Of a stretch of 64,000 nt of DNA, positions 1-8,655 are shown piece after piece. Under the pieces are notes generated by a model that did not search any database, had not been told where the DNA came from, and saw only the letters and a program-made list of their open reading frames with translations. The stretch comes from Aurantiochytrium sp. KH105 (taxonomy: Eukaryota > Sar > Bigyra > Thraustochytrida > Thraustochytriidae), in contig BGKB01000017.1 in the NCBI GenBank assembly GCA_003116975.1, positions 620,001-684,000 on the forward strand, read 5' to 3'. The stretch's first letter is position 1, and every line of letters starts with the position of its first letter. The position numbers and the translations under genes were made by a program.

Positions 1-1706
1 GACTGTGCAAAGAGAAGGAGTTGTGTTTTCAAAGTGAGCATATGTTTCATCTTCCCCGTGTATCGCGTGCGCCAACGTACGAAAGTTTTTGCAGGGTCGA
101 GTTGCATGCCAGCGCGTCGGCCATGGCCTTGGATCCTGTGTCGCCGATCTTGTTGTATGCAAGCCTGTACCGGGAACGTGAGTTAGCACGCCATATGATT
201 CGAGCGGTTCGCTTTAAAAAAATTCGAACGTACCCGAGGCTCTGCAAGGTTGAATTGGCTTTCAAGCCGTTCGCCAGAGCCGCCGTGCCCTCGTCGCCAA
301 TCTCATTGACCCATAGACTAATTTACGATCAAACGCGAGAGAGAGAAAAGCCAAGCCACTAAATCTGTGAGTGTCCTTTCTGTCCAGTGGAGATAATCGT
401 CAATCGACCACATGGAAACGTACTCGAGAGCACATAGCCCCGTGTTCTGTGCAAGAGCCTCTCCAAGGGCTCTGCTGCCCTTGACGTGAATGTCGTTTCG
501 GCTGAGACTAGGCAGAGCATCACGTCAGCCCAAAATACGTTCCCTTTTCCTTTGCTCGCTCGTCGACTTACTTGAGTTTACGTAAATGTGAGTTGGACTC
601 GAGTCCTCGCGCAAGGGCGCATGCTCCGTCGTCAGAAACATGGTTGCCTCCGAGACTGCTCTGACAAGTTAGTCTTGTGACACGTTCTTGCTGCGCGATA
701 ATTCCAGCAAAAGAAAAACCAGAAAAACAAGAAGAACAAGGAAAACGTACTCGAGCTTTTCGAGTTGCGAGTCGTGGCCGAGAACCACAGCCAGAGCCTC
801 TGCGCCAGCACTTCCAACTCGGTTGTGCTGAAGACTGTAAAGGCAACAAACATGTGAGTCGGCAAGACCAAGAGCGCACGCAGGAAAAAAGTTTGACACG
901 TACTCGAGTTCTTTCAACGCGGTATTTTGTTGAAGGGCCGCGGCTAGCGCTGCAGCGCCTACATCTGAAATTAGATTATTTTGCAGACTGTAATGTTGCG
1001 GAATCAAGCTTGTCATGTCAGTCGTGCAGATTACACAACCATCAGCCGAGTCAAAAACGTACTAGAGCGTGCGAAGGTGGTTATTTGCAAGAAGCGCATG
1101 CGAAAGTGCCCGCGCTCCTTCGTCGCCAATGTTCGTGCTGCTAAGGCTTTGTTTGCGCAACAACCAACAACAACAAAAATTAAAAACGTCAGCGTTTCGG
1201 CTCACAATTCTTGCTGCTGCTGCCAGCAGTGGCAGGCACGTACTCTAAATAAGTTAGCGTAGCATTTTGCTTCAAGGCGAAGGCAAGAGCCTTTGCGCCC
1301 TCGTCTCCGACGCTGTTGGCTCGAAGACTACAACATTAACGTTGTACAAGCGGATGAATGAGTGGATGGATGCCAGTGGATGGATGGATCAACGAACCAG
1401 TTAGCTTCAAGCGAACGAGCAAAGATGATGAAAGTTGCAGTTCGTCAACGTACTCGAGAGTGAGCAGCATGGATTTTTCTGCCAGTGCCGCCGCAAGCTC
1501 CTTGGTTGCCTCTGGACCAACATTCCTGTCAAATAGGCTGGGAGCGCATAAACGAAGTTCAGACATCGTGAGTCGATAATGCTCTCGCGCCTCCATGTAC
1601 ACATGGCGCCAGAATGTTCCTGCAGAGCAACCTACCTAATCTTGGTCTCTCCGTTGGCCATGTCCTCGACCGCCGAGGCCACGTCGTCCGCCTTCACCCA
1701 CGCCAT
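1..1706 (-). CDS. Leucine-rich repeat (RNase-inhibitor type) protein, 5' part, multi-exon
   Basis: Ten exons are visible and the gene runs off the left edge. Exon 1 is 1636-1706 (start MAWVKADD); then come nine exons of exactly 84 nt each: 1454-1537, 1244-1327, 1063-1146, 904-987, 751-834, 572-655, 424-507, 234-317 and 81-164. Introns are 64-126 nt with GT-AG ends, mostly GTACGT donors. A further acceptor at 3-4 leads to an exon outside the window. Every exon is in the same phase (two bases of a split codon at the end) and encodes one 28-residue LRR of the form L-x-x-N-x-I-G-D-x-G-A-x-A-L-A-x-A-L-x-x-N-x-x-L-x-x-L, the cysteine-less ribonuclease-inhibitor/NLR class. Such repeats form a protein-binding horseshoe; no effector domain is visible here, so the partner is unknown. 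The first ATG in frame at 1706 was taken as start; the frame is open further upstream. Confidence 0.85.
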
Positions 1707-2645
1707 GAGCCTCGTTCGCGAGTCCGCGAAAGCGCGCGAAAGCGACTCTTGCGGTGCAGAGCCGCGCTGTCCCAGAGGCCCACCCGCAAACAAGCCCGGC
1801 CGCGGAGCCTGATCCCGCGCGCCGCGATGCCGCTCAGCGGCCCCTCGTGCCGCCCGGGCCCGCCGCCGCCGCGTCGGCCCCGGAGAGCGCGCGAATCGTC
1901 CCCTCCAGTGCCGTCCCGACTTGGTGAGTTGGTTTGCTCTTCGTACGTGCAGTCGGAGAGACCTCTCTGCGAAACCCCCGAAACCGTAACGGCCGCACGC
2001 ATGCATGCATCGCCCGCGAGTGATGAAGCACCATTCGCTCGCAGGAGCTAGCTAGCTAGCAATGGCTGGCTGGCTAGATTCCGCCTCGCGCGCGTCGCCC
2101 GAGGGGGGGAGGAGGGGCTGGCAGTGCAGCGCGAGCGAGCGGGCGAGCGAGCGGGCGAGCGACGGCGGAGGCGGCGGTGAGCGAGGCAGAGGCAGTGCCT
2201 GGGCCACGTGCTGGGCGGTGTGCGGCACGTGCAGCGCTTTCCTTTCGCGGCAGTAAGCCTAGTTAGGCCTGGTCTAGGCTACTTTTTTTTTCTCTTTCCT
2301 TTCTTTTCGCCTTTTTCCAAGCCTAGGCTAGTATAGTTATGCACGCCGCGGAGGAGAGCAAGAACAAGAGCGACAACAGCGACAAGAAGCAGGTGAATAC
2401 AGCCGCCCTTGCCGTGGCGGAAGGCGTGCTTGCAGAGTGTCGAGTACCTTCCCTGCGGTCCTCGACGGCGGTCGGCAATTGGCGATCGCCGAGCGCTGCC
2501 GCGCGGGGAGAACGGACGTGGGCGACGGCGACGTGGAGCGAGCAGGAAGGCGAGCGCGGAGGCCTCGAGGCCGCGAGGGCATTCGGCGCGCGTACGCAGG
2601 AGAAAGAGGGTGGCGGGGGGAGAGAGCACGAGAGCAAAAAGTAAG
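1707..2645. promoter_or_regulatory. Divergent intergenic/promoter region
   Basis: About 0.9 kb between the LRR gene (-) and the CRAL-TRIO gene (+). It is GC-rich, with an AGCT tetranucleotide tract near 2047-2061, GAGC-type repeats at 2133-2162, and a T/C-rich run at 2281-2320 flanked by TAGGCCT- and CCTAGG-like words. Open frames here are low-complexity Arg/Ala/Ser and look non-coding. No TATA box could be assigned. Confidence 0.4.
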
Positions 2646-4070
2646 ATGCCGCGACTTTCTGTGCGCAAGTCCAAGGACAAGCTCGAGGCGGGCGCCAACG
2701 CGGCCAAGGCGGTATGGGCCTCGGGCCTCGCGGTCTCGTCGACCACGGTGGCCGCCTTCGAAGAGGGCGACCAAGGCGGACTGAAGGACCTGCTCGACGC
2801 TCTGGACTACACGCGCGCAGAGGACCCCGAGGCCACCGTGCCCAAGCGATGGGTCGAGTACTGCGGTGGCGACGAGAACAAGGCGCGACGACGCTGGCGC
2901 GCCATGGCGACATACAGAGAGGCCCACGCCATGGACGATATGCTGCGGCGTGAGCAAAAGGAGTTTTTCCGCATCAAGAAGTTGTATCCTCAATTCTGGC
3001 TCGGTCAAGATGCTCAGGGCAATCTCGTCACGCTCGAGCTCCTGCGCGACACTCGCGAGATTGTCTCCTTGCTGCGGCGCTCCGGCATCTCTGCTGAACG
3101 CTTCGCGCGCCATCAAAGCTTTCTCACAGAGTACTGGATCCATCAGAACCTTTCACGCACTGGGCAAATGGTGCGCATTATCGACGTCCAGGACACGCCC
3201 ATTCTCGCCCAATCGCTCGGTAGCGTGCGCCAGTACTTTGGGGCGACAAGTATTGCCATGTACCACTACCCAGGTCTGACGGCCAAAATCTACTTTGTCA
3301 ACGTCTCGCGAGCCTTTCGCATCATCTGGTCTCTGATGGCCAACTTTCTCGACGAGCGCACACGCGAGTCCGTGCATTTGCTCAACTCGCCACTCGAACT
3401 GCCCGAGGACCTCATGCCCGACGTTTTCATGGGCGAGCTCTCGCGCGATCTTGAACACGTAGGTATCGAGTCAACCCTGAGTCGCTTTGTGCGACGCATC
3501 AATGCCCAACATGCTTCACCTCAGTCGGTCATGCCGGGCGGTAGCGCAGACGACCACGAGCCTGCCGTGCTCTACGACAAGGATAGTTTCCTTGCCGCCT
3601 TGCCGGGCTCATGGACCGAAATCAGCATTGAAAGTGAGTCTCTCGACCCGGTCATGCGCGCTGCCGGAGTCTCGTACTTGAGTCGGACAGCCTTTTCGAT
3701 GGTCAGCTTCTCCGAGACAATCACGGTGGACGGCGCGAAAGTGACGGTTAATGCATGGGCAGGTCCCATGTCCAGGATGCTTTCGGGTAATTATGATGGC
3801 ACCTTTGAGGAAAGTGATGATGAAGACGACAAAGTACCCGATCCAGAGGTGCGTCTCGATCTTGTCGAGCGTCCCGTTTTCCTCGTGGACTCTGCGTGCA
3901 CGCCTTGCCTGCGTTTCACTTGCAAGTTCTCCAATGGTGATGTCCTTACCATCCATCATGGCATTCACCGCTTCTCCAAGGACAAAAAGGTTACCAACAT
4001 CAAGTACAAGCCTCGGTTTGGAGATAGCGCACCAAGCTGCTTGCTTGTGATGCGCAAGACGTCCAAATAG
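2646..4070 (+). CDS. CRAL-TRIO (Sec14-like) protein with FABP-like C-terminal domain
   Basis: A 474-residue intronless protein. Residues about 55-290 read as a Sec14-type module: a basic helical N-terminal part (V-P-K-R-W-V-E-Y-C), then the lipid-exchange core with YPGLTAKIYFVNVSRAF and a following WSLMANFLDERT helix, matching the conserved 'P-x-x-x-x-x-x-x-N-x-P-x-x-F' zone of the family. Sec14 proteins exchange phosphatidylinositol or other hydrophobic ligands between membranes. Residues about 318-474 start with L-P-G-S-W, contain D-P-V-M-R-A-A-G-V and F-S-E-T-I-T-V-D-G, and end in a beta-rich stretch with N-G-D-V-L-T. This order resembles the ten-strand fatty-acid-binding-protein barrel. 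The acidic stretch at about 395-403 interrupts it. The frame is open upstream to 2409 without an ATG, so the first ATG was used. The Sec14 call is solid; the FABP-like call is inference. Confidence 0.8.
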   Translation: MPRLSVRKSKDKLEAGANAAKAVWASGLAVSSTTVAAFEEGDQGGLKDLLDALDYTRAEDPEATVPKRWVEYCGGDENKARRRWRAMATYREAHAMDDMLRREQKEFFRIKKLYPQFWLGQDAQGNLVTLELLRDTREIVSLLRRSGISAERFARHQSFLTEYWIHQNLSRTGQMVRIIDVQDTPILAQSLGSVRQYFGATSIAMYHYPGLTAKIYFVNVSRAFRIIWSLMANFLDERTRESVHLLNSPLELPEDLMPDVFMGELSRDLEHVGIESTLSRFVRRINAQHASPQSVMPGGSADDHEPAVLYDKDSFLAALPGSWTEISIESESLDPVMRAAGVSYLSRTAFSMVSFSETITVDGAKVTVNAWAGPMSRMLSGNYDGTFEESDDEDDKVPDPEVRLDLVERPVFLVDSACTPCLRFTCKFSNGDVLTIHHGIHRFSKDKKVTNIKYKPRFGDSAPSCLLVMRKTSK

Positions 4071-4611
4071 TCTTATCTCACCTCTTTTGAATAGTAGACA
4101 CGCTGGATAGATAATTGGTGAAAATCTTACGCGAACCCTGAATTCCTTGCTCGAAATGACTGTTCACTTTTCTGGACTTTCTGTAAGAAGAAAAAGTCCT
4201 TTTCTCCCTTGTAGGATGTTTGTTGTTGCTGGAGTTTCGGAGCTTGAGTGGCGCGTGCAGGATGCTCTCGCAAAGCTGTGCGTCTGAAAGTGAGTTTCGG
4301 CGGCCACAAATGACAAATGAATTGAAAGCCCAAAACAAAACGAAAACAAATACTCCAGCACGCGCTCGGGCGCGCGGAGTTGCTACAACGAGCTGCTGCG
4401 TTGAGCTCTGGCTGACTTTGGCCCCGTCGTCAAACGACCAGCTCGGTTTTCGGATAGAGATCTAAGCAGAGCCTTGGAACTTTTCGAAATCGAATTCGAT
4501 TTGGTCTGTATTATTATTCCTCCTCTGTTCGCCGTGGTCAAGACTTGGAGACATACCATCCATCGACTCAAAAACTAAATGTGAAAATGATTTAGCCTTC
4601 TAGTTCTTCTC
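4071..4611. other. Convergent intergenic region, no gene seen
   Basis: This stretch lies between the 3' ends of the CRAL-TRIO gene (+) and ATG4 (-). It is more A/T-rich than the flanking genes and has only short, unconvincing frames on both strands. It presumably holds the two 3' UTRs; no tRNA or other RNA gene was recognised. Confidence 0.5.
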
Positions 4612-6273
4612 TTACAACAAAACGAACTCGTCGCCGCCATCAGAGCCCTCAGACGCCGTCTCCATGCCTGCATCATCGTCGTCTTCGGCATCATCCTCAT
4701 TCGTAGTGATCGCGTCAGCTTGGGCATTGGCGCGCGCTGCTGCATTTGCATTCAGTCTGCTGGCTTGCCGCGGAGGCTTGGGCCGTGTGGCCTCGGCGCG
4801 ACATTTTGCCGACGCCGTGGCGAACATACCAGCGCTGCCATCATTGTCGTCGTCGTCGTCATCATCATCATCAAGGTCTCCATAGGAGGGCCGAGACTCT
4901 GCAAAGGAAACAAAAGGCAGCCCAAACGTGTGAAATTGACCAACGCGGGCCACCAGATCAGCGAGTTCTTCTGGCGAATTCACGTAAAACCCCACTGCCA
5001 AAGACGGATCGATGGCCCGCGCGGGAATCACCCGAGGTGACGCGCAGTGGTACGTGTTGACAGTGTCCTGATAAGGAAAGAATTCGTCGTCGCACTCTTG
5101 CTCGTTGGCGGCGACCTGGACAGTATGTGGGTCCAGATACAAGAGATCCTGCCCCTGAGAGCCAATAAAGTACAGGGAGTGCGCAGGACGGCCGCCAATC
5201 ATGCCCACGCATTGCGGCAGCTTGAGCGTCTCGATGAGGGGCGCAATGTAATCATGATTGATAGTGTGTAGTCCCAAACGAACCGGGACAATTAGAAAAA
5301 GCGCCGAAGTCCACTGCGGCGCCCGTCTCGGGTGGAGCATGGGGTCGTCCAACGACGGCACGCTCTTCCTTTGGCCTATGGGCGTGGCGCTTTGCTTTTG
5401 AGAATCCTCCTCACCGTCACTGGTAGCATCAGCATCCGCAGTAGCGGTCTGACCACTCGATGGATCATCGAGCTTTTTCTCACAGAGACCGCGAAGCTCT
5501 TCAAGGTAGATTGCCCCATCGTCGGAAATGTATACAGAAATGTCCTGGCGCGAGGACATGGAGCGAAGGGACTGAAAGTCGCGGTCCAGGATGCTTGTAG
5601 CAGGCGCGTTGCTCTTGGCAGAGGCTCGAAGGCTGTGCGAGCTGACAAGCTCACGCAGCACGAGGGCCACCGTATTGGGGCCGTACCATTCTCCCGGTTT
5701 TTTTCCAAATTGTCTACCGCATTCGGTCATACGATGAATCGAGTAAAACGCAAAGTACTTGGGAGCGTCGACGAACCAGCGCAACAGGTTACGATGAGCG
5801 TTTGAAGCGGGACAATGACGGCCGTATTCCTCGCGACCCAGATGCCGCACCAAGGTTTCAGCAAGCATCATTTGCGCACTGCGCAGCATGCATCCCCACC
5901 CACTATCCGAGGTGAAGGACGAGGGTGGCTTCATCGGGAGGAAGCCGCGTCTGTAAGTCATCCACACGACGGCCCGGAATGCAGCGAGAAACTGTGCCCA
6001 TTCGTCGCCGTTCTGGCCCGAGGTCGAACGCGTGCCCTCCTCGTTCTTCGCATGAATTCCAACTTCGAGTTCGTCCTCCTCGGTTTCCCCGCCTGCTCCG
6101 GTTTTGCTATCGTGGACGTGCGTCTGAGCGGTCTCTGTCTCTGTCTCTGCAGCAGCTGCGGCAGCTGCGGCGGCGGCGGCAGCAGCGGCGAGGTCGAAGC
6201 TGCGGCCGAAGAGGAAGACCGGGTCGGCGTCCTCGCCGGTCGCGGGCGCCCTGCCCAGCTGCGCGCCCAGCAT
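4612..6273 (-). CDS. ATG4: Cysteine protease ATG4 (autophagy)
   Basis: ATG4 is a C54 cysteine protease that trims the C-terminus of ATG8/LC3 to expose glycine and later removes ATG8 from phosphatidylethanolamine. Counting from the ATG at 6273 (553 residues), D-P-V-F-L-F-G-R matches the family N-terminus. It is followed by a poly-Ala tract, then MTYRRGFLPMKP and TSDSGWGCMLRSAQM with nucleophile Cys130. The catalytic Asp/His are D383 and H385 in Y-L-D-P-H-T-V-Q. The C-terminus is a long acidic tail ending E-F-V-L-L, which fits an ATG8-interacting (LIR) motif as at the end of human ATG4B. The same frame stays open upstream to 6567 without an ATG, so an unseen upstream exon or a longer N-terminus is possible. 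SYS1 starts divergently 570 bp away. Confidence 0.9.
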   Translation of the reverse strand: MLGAQLGRAPATGEDADPVFLFGRSFDLAAAAAAAAAAAAAAETETETAQTHVHDSKTGAGGETEEDELEVGIHAKNEEGTRSTSGQNGDEWAQFLAAFRAVVWMTYRRGFLPMKPPSSFTSDSGWGCMLRSAQMMLAETLVRHLGREEYGRHCPASNAHRNLLRWFVDAPKYFAFYSIHRMTECGRQFGKKPGEWYGPNTVALVLRELVSSHSLRASAKSNAPATSILDRDFQSLRSMSSRQDISVYISDDGAIYLEELRGLCEKKLDDPSSGQTATADADATSDGEEDSQKQSATPIGQRKSVPSLDDPMLHPRRAPQWTSALFLIVPVRLGLHTINHDYIAPLIETLKLPQCVGMIGGRPAHSLYFIGSQGQDLLYLDPHTVQVAANEQECDDEFFPYQDTVNTYHCASPRVIPARAIDPSLAVGFYVNSPEELADLVARVGQFHTFGLPFVSFAESRPSYGDLDDDDDDDDDNDGSAGMFATASAKCRAEATRPKPPRQASRLNANAAARANAQADAITTNEDDAEDDDDAGMETASEGSDGGDEFVLL

Positions 6274-6843
6274 GCTCGCGAGCCCTTCCACGGTCTGCCG
6301 GGCGCGGAGCAGGCCTTCGTACACCCACGCCTGGCCCAGCGACACGACCGGCGCCGCGCCGGCGCCGCGCTCCCGCGGCCAGATGGTGCCGGCTCCGCGC
6401 TGCGCGCGCGAGACCCCCAGCAAGGAAATTGCTTCTCCGTTTGATCTCCTTCTCCCTCCCTCTCTGCCGCGGCCGAAACCGCCCGGCGAGCGGTTTCGCG
6501 CCGCCGCGTAACCGACGCGGAGGCCGCGTCTCTCTTTCTCTGTCTCAGGCTGTCTCGATCGATAGAATCACCAAATCAAATCCGAGCCCGCGGACCTCGA
6601 GCTCTGCGTCGCGCGCGGCGGCAGAGCGGGCTGGCGGGGCGGGGCGTCGCGCGCGGCGCGTCGCGGCGGGCGGGAGCTGCCGCGAGCGGGCCTCAGGCGC
6701 GAGCCGGCCGGCGAGGGCTGCTCGCGGCCGCGACGGAGACGAGCGAGCCGAGCCGAGCCGAGCGGCGCCGCGCCTGCTTGCGCGCGGGACGTTGAGGAGC
6801 CCGCGCGGCGCGAGCGCGTGCAGCGCGTTCGCGCGCGCGCGCG
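6274..6843. promoter_or_regulatory. Bidirectional promoter between ATG4 and SYS1
   Basis: 570 bp, very GC-rich with CGAGC/GCGCG repeats in the SYS1-proximal half and a C/T-rich run at 6445-6465 and 6529-6545. It must contain both transcription starts; no discrete element could be assigned. The ATG4 frame remains open through most of it. Confidence 0.4.
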
Positions 6844-7677
6844 ATGCCGTTCTATGGCTCGCAGGAGTGGGACCCGAAGCTGATCGTGGCGCAAATTGTC
6901 GCGATCCAGGTGCGTTGCGCGGCGGGACAAGAGGGCGCGCCCTGAGAGTTGCACTTGCTGACGTGGTGCGAAACAAATGTGTAGTGCCTCTCGTACACAA
7001 CACTGGGGATGCTGCTTGGCATGTTCCACGCCATCTTTGGTACCGAGCTCACGCTCGAGCAGGTAAGTTTGTGCTGTCGCTCGTGGCCGAAGATCTGCTC
7101 TGGCTCACAAGCACTGGCATGAGCGCAGTTCTTTGGGTACCGCGCCGTTGATGCAGGTGCGCCGACAGGATGGGTCATTATCCTCTCGACGCTCTTCAAC
7201 GCAGTTGTCAGGTACGTTTGGCCAAAAGCACCAAGGACAACAAGTGGAAGAAATAAAGAGAGAGATAAATTCGTCATTTATGGAAATGGGGAAAGTCCTT
7301 GCTGACGCTCGACGCTCTCACGTTTGAGACTTGCTATGTGCAGCGCGGGTTTTCTCTCCATCATTGTCGAGAGGGCGAAGAAATGTCTCGACTTTGCCTT
7401 TACGAATCACCTGCTTCATCTCATATTCTGCACCATGTACGAGGGCTTTCCATCAAATTGGGAATGGTGGGTGCTCGATGTCGCGTCCATGATTGTTCTT
7501 GCTGTTGTCGGTACGTTGAAGAGAATTTCTCGATTCCAATGCCTTCTTTTCAAATAGGACTAACGAATTGGCGATGTGTCTTTACCCACAGGCGAGTATT
7601 TGTGCATGAGAAGAGAGCTTCGCGAGATTCGCATCAGCGACTTTCTCAGCGCGAGAAACCCATCATCGACCGTCTGA
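6844..7677 (+). CDS. SYS1: SYS1 homologue, Golgi integral membrane protein (five exons)
   Basis: Spliced from 6844-6909, 6985-7062, 7129-7211, 7344-7510 and 7592-7677, giving 159 residues; human SYS1 has 156. All introns are GT-AG (donors GTGCGT, GTAAGT, GTACGT, GTACGT). The protein begins MPFYGSQEWDPKLIVAQIV, matching the SYS1 start W-D-P-x-L-I-x-x-Q-I-V. It continues with L-S-Y-T-T-L-G in the first helix region, then E-R-A-K-K-C-L-D-F and W-E-W-W-V-L-D in the third exon block. It ends A-V-V-G-E-Y-L-C-M-R-R-E-L-R-E-I, the same ending as animal SYS1. Four membrane helices are expected. SYS1 recruits the Arf-like GTPase ARFRP1/Arl3 to trans-Golgi membranes. No single open frame covers it, so an ORF caller would miss it. 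Confidence 0.93.
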
Positions 7678-7934
7678 CGCCGCGTTCGTTGAATCGAACT
7701 GACTCCAAACGTAGTGAAATTTTATTCCTGAAGCGCTCCTGGAAGCCTGATGAAAACATTTATTTCATTTCACATCGGTTCGTATTTCCACACCACCTCG
7801 GCAGACTCTCAATAGTTTCCTGCGCGTGCTCTTGTGAATTTAAGCAACGCGTTTACATGGCTAGCTAGCAGATTCAGCCCTCCATGTTGACGTTTTGTCA
7901 GTCCAGCTTGGCGTGGTCGTCTTGGGCTTGTGCA

Positions 7935-8655
7935 TTATACTGGTTGACTCTTGGACGCAAATGAATACACATTGCGTCCTTGCCTGTGCATGGTGAGCGG
8001 TGCTGAAGCCCCGGCAAAGAGACTGGCTACACCGGTGACAATCATGATGATGCAAAGACCGAAAATTAGCATACGTGGCTTGTGGGTGGTGTCAACATTC
8101 TTTTTTTTTCGCGTTCCATAGCGTCGTCAGAAACACAAGACCTTTCGGCACCAAAACTTGCACCTCTGCAGAGCACGGAAACTCACCCTCTCGTCAAGGA
8201 TCTGTGAAGTATCGGTGACATACGTTGTCATCGAGAAAAATAGTGTTGGAATGATGATCAGGACCACCGCTCCGATTCTAAATTGATTTGGCGCTCGTTG
8301 CATGTGAGAAAATTTGAAAGATATGAAGCTCTGAGCTTGCTACGTACCTCATGCCGCGTCTCGGCCCTGGCTTATCAATAAAGCTGCAAGCGAGTGGTAT
8401 AAAAGGTTAGAGTGCGATTTTCTTGATCTCGTTGCAACAAAGCCCACGCTGACGTACCTCGAAAAGAAACATAATAAGATGACCGCTGCAAGCACGCAGA
8501 TGACAAAGAATGACGCTGGTCCGAGGTTCCCTATACGTGCATCCTCCGAGGTGATGCTGCGATCGGAAGGTGTACGTGTCAGTTCTCTCCTGCTTTCCCC
8601 TTCTTCGCAATGTCGAAGCAACTTACGCCTCGAGGCGCCGCAAACTCTGCGTCAT
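7935..8655 (-). CDS. Small three-helix membrane protein, possibly TMEM218-like (five exons)
   Basis: Spliced on the minus strand from 8627-8655, 8458-8556, 8348-8383 (36 nt), 8187-8277 and 7935-8078; donors are GTAAGT, GTACGT, GTACGT and GTGAGT. The 132-residue product starts MTQSLRRLEAITSEDARIG. It has three hydrophobic helices: FFVICVLAAVILLCFF, then GAVVLIIIPTLFFS, then MLIFGLCIIMIVTGVASLF, with a short basic link S-F-I-D-K-P-G-P-R-R between the first two. Frame continuity and helix spacing across four introns support the model. Length, three-helix layout and the L-L-C-x-x-S-R after helix 1 are reminiscent of TMEM218, a ciliary transition-zone protein, but similarity is weak and I recall the family only in outline. 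Otherwise it is a hypothetical membrane protein. Confidence 0.7.

Noticed and set aside
5925..7151. 408-codon plus-strand frame across the ATG4/SYS1 promoter
   Set aside because: Overlaps ATG4 antisense and contradicts the well-supported SYS1 exons; composition is Arg/Ala/Ser low complexity.
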